From: UBA1181 sp963631545
GTDB lineage: Bacteria; Bacteroidota; Bacteroidia; Bacteroidales; Paludibacteraceae
Assembly: GCA_963631545.1 (NCBI GenBank)
Contig: CAVGRN010000094.1
Span: 1 to 6,267, forward strand
Direction: 5' to 3'
DNA: 6,267 nucleotides
Shown here: piece after piece, positions 1-5,972 of the stretch
Position numbering within the stretch: the first letter of the stretch is position 1
Layout: every line of letters begins with the position of its first letter
Position numbers and translations under genes: made by a program
Notes under the pieces: model-generated
Seen by the model: the letters and a program-made list of their open reading frames with translations, nothing else
Told to the model about the DNA's origin: nothing
Database searches by the model: none

Positions 1-18
1 ATTTTCGTTCGACGTCCG

Positions 19-26
19 CAAAGATA
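19..26 (-). promoter_or_regulatory. Bacteroidota -7 box facing left
   Basis: Read on the minus strand this is TATCTTTG, an exact match to the TAnnTTTG -7 element of Bacteroidota. It points out of the left edge, so it probably serves a gene that starts outside the window and is divergent from the methyltransferase. I find no TTG -33 element about 20 bases upstream, so the call rests on the -7 box alone. Confidence 0.45.
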
Positions 27-121
27 CTATTTTCGTTTCAGATATGGGAAGGGAGCGAAAAGAAAAAGGCGTGTTGAGAAGAAAAAAAACAGAATATAGA
101 CTCGTATTCAGACATTTTTTG

Positions 122-129
122 CAACTTTG
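122..129 (+). promoter_or_regulatory. Weak candidate -7 box for the restriction-modification cassette
   Basis: CAACTTTG differs from TAnnTTTG only at its first base and lies 29 bases before the methyltransferase start codon, a reasonable leader length. No TTG is found at the expected -33 distance. The rest of 1-158 is AT-rich with A and T runs and shows no gene. The poor match could mean a deliberately weak promoter, or a promoter suited to a former host. Confidence 0.3.
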
Positions 130-158
130 TACAATGTGATTTGAAATGAACCCATAAT

Positions 159-1499
159 ATGCTAAAATACGAAACGACGTTTTCTCTGTTCGATTTCTGC
201 AAAAAAAATGCAGGTAAGGTGAAAGTTTACGGGAAAGAAACGATGGATGAAGATGGAAACATAATTTCATTCATCGATCAAGCCGCTATTATGACACACT
301 ATCTCCAGCTGAGGAACAGAAACATCCCTTTACCCTATAACGCACAAGCAGAAAACATATTGAACTTATGGTATGAGTTCATTGCAGGAGGAAACGGAAA
401 AACAACAGGCGAAAATCTCGTAGAAGAATCGTCTGCTGGATTTCAAGCATATTTGTTTCCTGATTTATTCAAAGTTCCCTTCCAGGCAACATCAAACCCA
501 AAATTCACGTTCATCGACCTATTCGCAGGCATAGGAGGATTCAGAATGGCATTTCAAAATTTGGGCGGAGAGTGCGTTTTTTCCTCTGAATGGGACGAAC
601 AGGCAAAAAAAACATACTATGCCAATTATGGAGACGTTCCGTTCGGAGATATAACAAAAGAAAGCAACAAGCGAATGATCCCCAAAGGATTTGATATTCT
701 TTGCGCTGGATTCCCGTGTCAGGCTTTTTCATTAGCCGGCAAGAAGTTAGGCTTTGAGGAAACACGAGGCACACTATTTTTCGATGTCGCAGAGATTTTG
801 AAACGCTACCAGCCTAAGGCTTTCTTTCTTGAAAATGTCAAAGGATTAGTAATCCACGACAAAGGAAAAACATTCAAGACAATCCTAAACACATTGGATG
901 AGGTCGGTTATACAGTACCAGACCCTCAGATTGTCAATGCAATGTATTTTGGAGTTCCCCAACATAGAGAAAGAATCTACATCATAGGTTTCAGGAAAGA
1001 CTTAGGAATCAATAAAGAGGACTTTTCCTACCCTGAGCAAAAGGAAATAACAAAAAAGTGGATTGATGTTCGGGAAGAGAATCCCGTTCCTGCCAAGTAC
1101 TACCTTTCCACTGCTTACATAGACACATTAAAACGCCACAAGGCCAGACACGAAGCCAGAGGAAATGGGTTCGGCTACGACATAATTCCTGACGATGGAA
1201 TCGCTCACGCAATTGTAGTAGGTGGTATGGGACGTGAAAGCAACCTCGTTATAGATTTTCGCCAAAAAGACCTAACGCCGACGACTCGCATTAAAGGTGA
1301 AGTCAACCAAATGGGATGGCGTAAAATGACACCACGCGAATGGGCCCGCCTGCAAGGTTACCCAGACGAATTCAAAATAGTTGTTGCCGACGCATCCGCC
1401 TACAAACAATTCGGCAATAGTGTTGCAGTTCCTGCAATACAAGCAACGGCTGCTCAACTTTTAAAAACATTAAGAAAACATGGCCTTATCAGGGAATAA
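159..1499 (+). CDS. DNA (cytosine-5) methyltransferase, M.HpaII-like, with N-terminal extension
   Basis: This enzyme transfers a methyl group from S-adenosylmethionine to C5 of cytosine and should protect CCGG sites from the nuclease encoded next to it. The conserved C5-methyltransferase motifs appear in order: motif I DLFAGIGGFR at residues 120-129 (SAM binding), motif IV GFPCQAFS at 184-191 with catalytic Cys187, ENV of motif VI at 225-227, motif VIII QHRERIYIIGF at 268-278, motif IX RKMTPREWARLQGYPD at 388-403, and motif X QFGNSVAVPAI at 417-427. The target-recognition region lies between VIII and IX. From about residue 115 the protein resembles M.HpaII as I remember it, including the GNGFGYDIIPDDGIAHAIVVG stretch (residues 336-355 region), so CCGG is the likely target. 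Residues 1 to about 110 are an extension that I do not recognise; M.HpaII begins only about 35 residues before motif I. The ATG start is the first possible in frame and follows a tiny MNP-stop ORF. The last 20 bases overlap the nuclease gene. The family assignment is firm, the specificity is an inference. Confidence 0.96.
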   Translation: MLKYETTFSLFDFCKKNAGKVKVYGKETMDEDGNIISFIDQAAIMTHYLQLRNRNIPLPYNAQAENILNLWYEFIAGGNGKTTGENLVEESSAGFQAYLFPDLFKVPFQATSNPKFTFIDLFAGIGGFRMAFQNLGGECVFSSEWDEQAKKTYYANYGDVPFGDITKESNKRMIPKGFDILCAGFPCQAFSLAGKKLGFEETRGTLFFDVAEILKRYQPKAFFLENVKGLVIHDKGKTFKTILNTLDEVGYTVPDPQIVNAMYFGVPQHRERIYIIGFRKDLGINKEDFSYPEQKEITKKWIDVREENPVPAKYYLSTAYIDTLKRHKARHEARGNGFGYDIIPDDGIAHAIVVGGMGRESNLVIDFRQKDLTPTTRIKGEVNQMGWRKMTPREWARLQGYPDEFKIVVADASAYKQFGNSVAVPAIQATAAQLLKTLRKHGLIRE

Positions 1500-2559
1500 A
1501 GGAGAATGGAGTGAAGTATACACACTATTCAAATTACTTGGAGACGGGAAAGTTCATGCAGGCGATGCCGATATGAACAAAATGGACTTATACTATCCAA
1601 TCCTCAACATAATAAGAGAAGAAAGTAAACGCTACGAATACAAACCGAATATGGGGAAAAACATTGTGATCGTCAACGAAGACGGCAATGAGTTTGCAAA
1701 AATCCCCATGGACAAATTCTTATCCGAATCAGAAAACCTCCTAAAAAAAATAGAAGACGGTAAAGACCGGTCATTTGAGATACCTCAAACAGAAGCATTC
1801 ATGAAAGAAGTTGGATGTTCTAAAATGAAAGCACCCTCAAAAGACAAAGCGGACATCCACATTGTCATTCACGATTTACGGACAGGCATGACTCCCCTTT
1901 TGGGTTTTAGCATTAAATCTCAACTGGGAAGTGCGTCTACACTATTAAATGCAAGTGCCGCAACCAACATAACCTATAAGGTCCTTGGACACAAATTGGG
2001 GAACAAAGACATTGACGAAATTAACGCAATCCAAAGCCATATAGACAGAATAAAAACCATCATTGACAAGGGTTGTACGTTTGAATACGGCAACATTGAG
2101 CACACAATGTTCAAGAACAACCTGATATTCCTGGACTCCTGTATGCCAGAACTTATAGCAAAATGTCTATTAATCGACAGTATATCAGGCAAATCAAACA
2201 TAAAAGACTGTGTGGAAGAAATCGCAACAATCAACCCACTTAATTTTGAGGGGAGAAACACCCTTGACTTCTATGCACACAAAATGAAAGTCCTATTGTT
2301 AGACGCCGCATTAGGCATGACCCCCGCAAAAGAATGGACGGGGAAATACGATGCCAACGGAGGCTACCTTGTAGTACGTAAAGACGGCGAAATCGTTTGC
2401 TACCATTTCTACAATAGAAATGATGTTGAAGACTACCTCTACAACAATACTCGTTTTGAACGCGCAAGCAGAGAACGCTATGACTATGGGACCCTTTACA
2501 AAAACGCAAAAGGAGAACTTCTATTTAAACTAAACCTACAGATCAGGTTCAAAAAATAG
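1480..2559 (+). CDS. Type II restriction endonuclease, HpaII family (predicted CCGG)
   Basis: The 359-residue product is predicted to cut unmethylated CCGG and to pair with the upstream methyltransferase. Its length is close to that of R.HpaII (about 358 residues), and its N-terminus, GNKGEWSEVYTLFKLLGDGK at residues 5-24, is typical of that family as I recall it. A PD-(D/E)xK-like catalytic site is visible: Asp125 in KADIHIVI, then Ser144-Ile-Lys146 in GFSIKSQLG, where Ser replaces the usual acidic residue before Lys. The start codon lies inside the methyltransferase gene in another frame, overlapping it by 20 bases, so the nuclease is probably translated from the same mRNA by coupling or re-initiation and lags behind the protective enzyme. 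No truncation or frameshift is visible. Base composition is AT-rich: in blocks 1681-1740 and 2041-2100 only 25 and 22 of 60 bases are G or C. No control (C) protein gene and no Vsr-type mismatch nuclease gene accompany it in this window. Confidence 0.9.
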   Translation: MALSGNKGEWSEVYTLFKLLGDGKVHAGDADMNKMDLYYPILNIIREESKRYEYKPNMGKNIVIVNEDGNEFAKIPMDKFLSESENLLKKIEDGKDRSFEIPQTEAFMKEVGCSKMKAPSKDKADIHIVIHDLRTGMTPLLGFSIKSQLGSASTLLNASAATNITYKVLGHKLGNKDIDEINAIQSHIDRIKTIIDKGCTFEYGNIEHTMFKNNLIFLDSCMPELIAKCLLIDSISGKSNIKDCVEEIATINPLNFEGRNTLDFYAHKMKVLLLDAALGMTPAKEWTGKYDANGGYLVVRKDGEIVCYHFYNRNDVEDYLYNNTRFERASRERYDYGTLYKNAKGELLFKLNLQIRFKK

Positions 2560-2610
2560 AAGCAGTAGCTCTCAGAAAACACAGGCAACAACCGACATGG
2601 AATATCCCCC

Positions 2611-3312
2611 CTACAACCTAAACGCCACCGATGCAGAGAACGAGCGGTTGCGGAACGCCGGCGCCGTCTCATCGCCATTCATATTAATGAAACCCAACTC
2701 GGCGTTCACCTTCACCATCACATAGCGGAGGAAGATGAAACGGACTCCCAAATCGGCTCCCACATCAAAGCGGCGCAACAAGGGATTCTCGCGCTCCACT
2801 GCCAAATCGCCCAGCCCGACTGTCGACTTTTCAAACACCTCTGGCTCAATGGTACGCGTGCCATACTGCCCCACATTATTCTCGGACGACTCTGTACAGG
2901 AGCCTGCTATCCCGACTGCCACATACGGGCCAGCACAAAACTGCAGACCGAAACGCTTTCCAATCGGCAAGTTCACCGAAAAATCGATCGGCATCTCTAT
3001 ATACATAGATGTAACATCCGTGAGGTAAGGCTCTTTGTTATCAATCTTCTCATCGGTAAAACCCTTGCACTCAAACATCAACGATGGCAGGAACGAAACA
3101 GACGAGTAGAAAATCGGAATGTCCGCCCCCACGCCCGCGCGGTAGCCCACTTTATAATCGCTCGTCTTGGCGGAATTCTTACTATATGTGGCACCCGCCT
3201 CAAACCAATAATGGTTGCCGTCAAAAACACTGAACTGACGGTATGGACTCAACTGCGCGCCCGCCGTCATCACCAAAAGGGTGGTTAACACTGTCAAAAG
3301 AATCCTTTTCAT
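2611..3312 (-). CDS. Outer-membrane beta-barrel protein (PorT-like superfamily), function unknown
   Basis: The 233-residue product starts with a clear signal peptide: MKR, then a hydrophobic stretch, then AGAQ at 17-20, with cleavage likely next to Gln20. The mature part has alternating polar and hydrophobic strands with many Gly and aromatic residues, for example VGYRAGVGADIPIFY at 55-69, YIEMPIDFSVNLPIGKRFGL at 104-123 and CAGPYVAVGIAG at 126-137. It ends in a strand closing with VAFRL. This is the pattern of the small outer-membrane beta-barrel proteins common in Bacteroidota, probably 8 to 10 strands. Substrate and role cannot be told from sequence. The gene faces the restriction cassette tail to tail with 51 bases between stop codons, and no convincing terminator lies there. 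It follows miaB on the same strand after 120 bases, with its own promoter candidate, so it is probably not simply an operon partner of miaB. Confidence 0.85.
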   Translation of the reverse strand: MKRILLTVLTTLLVMTAGAQLSPYRQFSVFDGNHYWFEAGATYSKNSAKTSDYKVGYRAGVGADIPIFYSSVSFLPSLMFECKGFTDEKIDNKEPYLTDVTSMYIEMPIDFSVNLPIGKRFGLQFCAGPYVAVGIAGSCTESSENNVGQYGTRTIEPEVFEKSTVGLGDLAVERENPLLRRFDVGADLGVRFIFLRYVMVKVNAELGFINMNGDETAPAFRNRSFSASVAFRL

Positions 3313-3363
3313 GGTATCTCTCGGTATTTCTTTGCTTTCTTATCTTGTTATTTCAAACCATAC

Positions 3364-3380
3364 AATCCGTTATACGGATT
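3364..3380. promoter_or_regulatory. Palindrome at the start of the barrel-protein transcript
   Basis: AATCCGT and ACGGATT form a perfect 7-base-pair inverted repeat around a 3-base centre. It lies 52 bases before the barrel-protein start codon and just downstream of its predicted promoter, so on the minus strand it would sit at or within a few bases of the transcription start. It could be an operator or a 5'-terminal stem-loop protecting the mRNA. A T run follows it on the plus strand, but no plus-strand gene ends here, so I do not call it a terminator. Confidence 0.45.
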
Positions 3381-3385
3381 TTTTG

Positions 3386-3416
3386 CGAAGTTAAACTTTT
3401 CCGCGTTAAAATGCAA
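3386..3416 (-). promoter_or_regulatory. Candidate promoter of the barrel-protein gene
   Basis: On the minus strand TTG (3416-3414) is followed by a 20-base spacer and then TAACTTCG (3393-3386), one mismatch from TAnnTTTG. The spacing matches the usual Bacteroidota -33/-7 distance. Transcription would start around 3380, giving a leader of roughly 68 bases. The element lies between the miaB stop and the barrel gene, so the barrel gene can be transcribed independently. Confidence 0.45.
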
Positions 3417-3432
3417 CATTGCGGCGAAAGTA

Positions 3433-4761
3433 TCATTCCCCCACCTCCTCGCCAATCAGCGTGGCAGATGTGTGCGAAAGGATTTTCACCTTCACAAAAT
3501 CACCCACTTTATGGTCGCCTTTCGGGAAAACAACCATCTTATTCTGCTGCGTCCTGCCGCAAAGTTGCTCGCGCGAACGCTTGGAACGCCCCTCCACCAA
3601 CACTTCAAACACCTTGCCTAAGTCTTTTTCGTTGGAAAGGGCGGAAAGATTGTTCTGCAAGGCGATCATCTCGTTGAGGCGTGCCACTTTCACCTCCTCG
3701 GAAATATTGTCTGCCAAATGCTTTGAGGCGTAAGTGCCCGGACGTTCGGAGTATTTGAACATAAATGCCGAATCGAAGCCCACCTCGCGCATCAGCGAAA
3801 GCGTCTGCTGGTGGTCTTCCTCCGTCTCGTCGTGGAATCCACAGAACATATCGGTGGAGATGCCACAATCCGGCATAATGCGGCGGATGGCAGCGATGCG
3901 GTCTAAATACCACTCGCGCGTGTACCGCCGGTTCATCGATTTCAAAATCTTATTGCTGCCCGACTGCACCGGAAGGTGTATGTGCCGGCACACATTGGCG
4001 TGCGACGCCACAACTTCAAGTATCTCGTCCGACATATCTTTCGGATGGGATGTGGTGAAACGGATACGCAAGTCGGGGAATTTTTCCGCAACGGTGCGCA
4101 ACAAATCGGCAAACCCAAACTTCCCCTTGCCATCCTCCTCTATCGTGTACGAATTGACATTCTGCCCTATCAGTATCACCTCCTTATATCCGCGGCTCTG
4201 CAAGTCCGAGATTTCTGCCAGAATGCTCTCCACATCCCGACTGCGTTCGCGCCCACGAGTGTAAGGCACAATGCAATAAGAGCAGAAATTGTTGCAACCC
4301 CGCATAATGGAAACGAAACCCGAAACAAGGCTTCCGCCGATGCGAGCCGGAATGACAGACTTGTAAGTCTCGGTAGTGGAAAGCTCGACATTGAGCGCAG
4401 GCAAACCCTGCTCCGCCAACGAAACAAGGTTGGGAAGATCCAAATAGGAGTCCGGCCCCACCACCAAATCCACCAAATGCTGCGCCATCAGCTCGTCTTT
4501 GGTGCGTTCTGCCATACAGCCCAGCAAGCCCACCAACAGAGTGCACTTGCGCTTCTTCATATTTTGGAAGAACTGCAGGCGCGAAAGAATCTTCTGCTCC
4601 GCATTGTCGCGGATAGAACACGTGTTGATGAACACCGCGTCGGCAGCCTCCATATCGTCCGTCACCTCATAATCTATCGTCTGCATGATGGCGGCCACCA
4701 CTTCGCTGTCCGCCACGTTCATTTGGCAGCCGTAGGTTTCCAAAAAAAGTTTCTTCGCCAT
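3433..4761 (-). CDS. miaB: tRNA-2-methylthio-N6-dimethylallyladenosine synthase MiaB
   Basis: MiaB is a radical-SAM enzyme that inserts sulfur and a methyl group at C2 of N6-isopentenyladenosine at position 37 of tRNAs reading codons that start with U. The 442-residue product has the expected three parts. The N-terminal methylthiotransferase domain begins LFLETYGCQMNVADSE and has the three auxiliary-cluster cysteines Cys12, Cys48 (NTCSIRDNAEQK) and Cys82 (GCMAER). The radical-SAM domain has the Cys156-x3-Cys160-x2-Cys163 motif in MRGCNNFCSYCIVPYTRGRERSR (153-175 region), followed by GQNVNSY at 199-205 and HLPVQSGSN at 262-270. A C-terminal TRAM domain runs from about 375 to 438. Length is normal for the family, and NVNSY plus the TRAM domain separate it from RimO and MtaB. 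It is divergent from lptB across 129 bases that contain its promoter. All catalytic cysteines are present and nothing looks broken. Confidence 0.97.
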   Translation of the reverse strand: MAKKLFLETYGCQMNVADSEVVAAIMQTIDYEVTDDMEAADAVFINTCSIRDNAEQKILSRLQFFQNMKKRKCTLLVGLLGCMAERTKDELMAQHLVDLVVGPDSYLDLPNLVSLAEQGLPALNVELSTTETYKSVIPARIGGSLVSGFVSIMRGCNNFCSYCIVPYTRGRERSRDVESILAEISDLQSRGYKEVILIGQNVNSYTIEEDGKGKFGFADLLRTVAEKFPDLRIRFTTSHPKDMSDEILEVVASHANVCRHIHLPVQSGSNKILKSMNRRYTREWYLDRIAAIRRIMPDCGISTDMFCGFHDETEEDHQQTLSLMREVGFDSAFMFKYSERPGTYASKHLADNISEEVKVARLNEMIALQNNLSALSNEKDLGKVFEVLVEGRSKRSREQLCGRTQQNKMVVFPKGDHKVGDFVKVKILSHTSATLIGEEVGE

Positions 4762-4802
4762 TGTCGTCTTCTTCGGTACTATCTAATAAAAGATTGATTG
4801 AA

Positions 4803-4821
4803 GTGCGCCAAACTGGCACAC
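4803..4821. repeat. Imperfect inverted repeat in the miaB leader
   Basis: GTGCGCCA and TGGCACAC pair at seven of eight positions around a 3-base centre (mismatch at 4806/4818). It lies between the predicted miaB -7 box and the miaB start codon, so it would be in the miaB 5' leader. It could be a repressor site or a leader hairpin, or a chance match. Confidence 0.3.
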
Positions 4822-4830
4822 ATTCAACGG

Positions 4831-4838
4831 CAAAGATA
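4831..4838 (-). promoter_or_regulatory. -7 box of miaB
   Basis: The minus strand reads TATCTTTG, an exact TAnnTTTG match, 69 bases before the miaB start codon. No good -33 TTG lies at the standard distance. The region where it should be overlaps the lptB -7 box on the other strand. Confidence 0.6.
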
Positions 4839-4860
4839 AGGGATTTCGGGCAATAAAATA

Positions 4861-4868
4861 TACCTTTG
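4861..4868 (+). promoter_or_regulatory. -7 box of lptB
   Basis: TACCTTTG is an exact TAnnTTTG match, followed by GCGG, 22 bases before the lptB start codon. This implies a very short leader of about 15 to 18 bases containing an A- and G-rich ribosome entry region. The -33 position falls on the miaB -7 box and is not a recognisable TTG. Confidence 0.65.
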
Positions 4869-4890
4869 CGGAAAAATAAGCGGAAACGAA

Positions 4891-5646
4891 ATGAGCGAAA
4901 ACAAGAATATGGTACTCCGTACCGAAGGCTTAGTGAAACAGTACGGGCAGCGCACCGTGGCGAACAACGTCTCCATACAAGTGGAGCAAGGCGAGATTGT
5001 GGGGTTGCTGGGTCCCAACGGCGCAGGCAAAACCACCACTTTCTATATGACCACAGGATTGATTGTGCCGAACGCCGGTCGCATCTTCCTCAACGACGAG
5101 GACATCACAAAATGCCCCGTCTACATCCGCGCGCAGAAAGGCATCGGTTATTTGGCGCAAGAGGCTTCTGTGTTCCGCAAACTCAGCGTGGAGGACAATA
5201 TCCGCGGCGTGTTAGAAATGACCAATTTCTCCAAAGAATACCAAAAGGAGAAATTAGAAAGCCTTATTTCTGAGTTCAACCTCAACCATGTGCGGCACAA
5301 CTTGGGCGACCGTCTGTCGGGTGGAGAACGACGACGCACAGAAATCGCACGTTGCCTCGCCATCGAACCCAAGTTCATTATGCTCGACGAACCTTTCGCC
5401 GGCGTAGACCCCATCGCCGTACAGGACATTCAGGACATTGTGTGGAAGCTTAAGGAGAAAAACATCGGCATCCTCATCACCGACCATAACGTGGACGAAA
5501 CCCTCTCCATCACCGACCGCGCCTATCTGCTTTTTGAGGGGAAAATCCTTTTCCAAGGCACATCAGAGGAATTGGCAGCCAACCCTATCGTGAAAGAGAA
5601 ATACTTAGGTAGAGATTTTGAATTAAAAAAACGCAAAAAGGAATAA
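4891..5646 (+). CDS. lptB: LPS export ABC transporter ATP-binding protein LptB
   Basis: LptB is the cytoplasmic ATPase of LptB2FG, which extracts lipopolysaccharide from the inner membrane and drives it along the LptC-LptA-LptD bridge to the cell surface. The 251-residue product is a complete nucleotide-binding domain: Walker A GPNGAGKTT at 41-49, Q-loop Gln90 in GYLAQEASVFRKLSV, signature LSGGERRR at 142-149, Walker B FIMLDEP at 162-168 with catalytic Glu167, D-loop GVDP at 171-174 and the switch His199 in ITDHNVDETL. GYLAQEASVFRKLSVEDNI (87-105) and LSGGERRRTEIARCLA (142-157) are hallmarks that separate LptB from related LivF-like ATPases. A short Lys-rich tail ends the protein. It stands alone, with no LptF, LptG, LptC or LptA gene in the window, as often happens when lpt genes are dispersed. 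The ATG start gives the N-terminus before the first strand, MVLRTEGLVKQYG; Met7 is a less likely alternative start. Confidence 0.95.
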   Translation: MSENKNMVLRTEGLVKQYGQRTVANNVSIQVEQGEIVGLLGPNGAGKTTTFYMTTGLIVPNAGRIFLNDEDITKCPVYIRAQKGIGYLAQEASVFRKLSVEDNIRGVLEMTNFSKEYQKEKLESLISEFNLNHVRHNLGDRLSGGERRRTEIARCLAIEPKFIMLDEPFAGVDPIAVQDIQDIVWKLKEKNIGILITDHNVDETLSITDRAYLLFEGKILFQGTSEELAANPIVKEKYLGRDFELKKRKKE

Positions 5647-5648
5647 AT

Positions 5649-5719
5649 AGGATTCCTCCTAAAAATCAAGCAATTAGAATTATTTTTTCTTCTAAGAGAA
5701 TCCTCAGAGAAGAAAAAAT
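5649..5719 (+). repeat. Interlocked inverted repeats in the lptB 3' region (pseudoknot-like)
   Basis: A perfect 12-base inverted repeat, ATTTTTTCTTCT (5682-5693) with AGAAGAAAAAAT (5708-5719), encloses a 14-base loop. That loop contains GAATCCT (5698-5704), the exact complement of AGGATTC (5649-5655) three bases after the lptB stop. The order is that of an H-type RNA pseudoknot. The stem is AT-rich and no T run follows it, so it is not a standard intrinsic terminator, though it may act as an mRNA 3' end structure. The following stretch to 5740 is mostly purine. Confidence 0.4.
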
Positions 5720-5751
5720 TCAAGAAAGAGGAAAAATTCCGACCGCAAAAG

Positions 5752-5782
5752 TTGCAACTTACGAGAAAAACCCCTACATTTG
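5752..5782 (+). promoter_or_regulatory. Promoter of tRNA-Leu
   Basis: TTG (5752-5754), a 20-base spacer and TACATTTG (5775-5782) match the Bacteroidota -33/-7 pattern well; this is the clearest promoter in the window. The downstream GCACCGCA recurs after the right-edge promoter. Transcription would start near 5787, leaving a 5' leader of roughly 55 bases to be removed by RNase P. Confidence 0.8.
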
Positions 5783-5844
5783 CACCGCATTTGAGAAACA
5801 AAGTCTTTCAAGCGTAGAAAGGCGATAGAAACGAACAAAGCAAT

Positions 5845-5928
5845 GCCCAGATGGCGGAATCGGTAGACGCGCTGGTCTCAAACACCAGTGGATTCACTTC
5901 CATCCCGGTTCGACCCCGGGTCTGGGTA
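5845..5928 (+). tRNA. tRNA-Leu, anticodon CAA
   Basis: This 84-base class II tRNA decodes UUG. The acceptor stem is GCCCAGA (5845-5851) with TCTGGGT (5921-5927), closing with a G-U wobble at the first pair, and A5928 is the discriminator base. The D stem is GCG/CGC (5854-5856, 5868-5870). The anticodon stem CTGGT/ACCAG (5872-5876, 5884-5888) carries loop CTCAAAC with anticodon CAA at 5879-5881. The long variable arm TGGA/TCCA (5889-5892, 5899-5902) is typical of leucine tRNAs. The T stem CCCGG/CCGGG (5904-5908, 5916-5920) carries loop TTCGACC. No 3' CCA is encoded (CAATG follows), so CCA must be added by nucleotidyltransferase. A37 is a potential MiaB target, although position 38 is C. It has its own promoter and terminator and appears to be transcribed as a single gene. 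Confidence 0.96.
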
Positions 5929-5934
5929 CAATGA

Positions 5935-5972
5935 GCGACTGATAATCAAAAAGATTGTCGGTCGCCTTTCTT
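5935..5972 (+). terminator. Intrinsic terminator of tRNA-Leu
   Basis: A 13-base-pair stem (5935-5947 with 5953-5965, including two G-U pairs) closes a five-A loop and is followed by CTTTCTT. It begins seven bases after the discriminator base. Position, uninterrupted pairing and the pyrimidine/T tail make this a convincing rho-independent terminator. Confidence 0.85.

Noticed and set aside
2533..2549. AACCT/AGGTT hairpin at the end of the nuclease gene as a terminator
   Set aside because: Only five pairs around a seven-base loop, inside the coding sequence, with no T run in a useful place on either strand.
1..2610. Mobile-element borders or direct repeats flanking the restriction cassette
   Set aside because: I compared the AT-rich ends by eye and found no target-site duplication, terminal inverted repeats, integrase or transposase. 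Composition alone suggests transfer.
3364..3384. Palindrome plus T run read as a plus-strand terminator
   Set aside because: Both neighbouring genes are on the minus strand, so nothing on the plus strand needs terminating here; an operator or 5' hairpin fits better.
3976..4797. Long plus-strand open frame (273 codons) opposite miaB
   Set aside because: It is fully antisense to a miaB gene with all catalytic motifs, and its translation is rich in His, Arg and Gln without any domain pattern, as expected of a shadow frame.
5845..5928. tRNA-Leu as an integration (att) site
   Set aside because: No repeated copy of the tRNA 3' end and no integrase gene are in the window.
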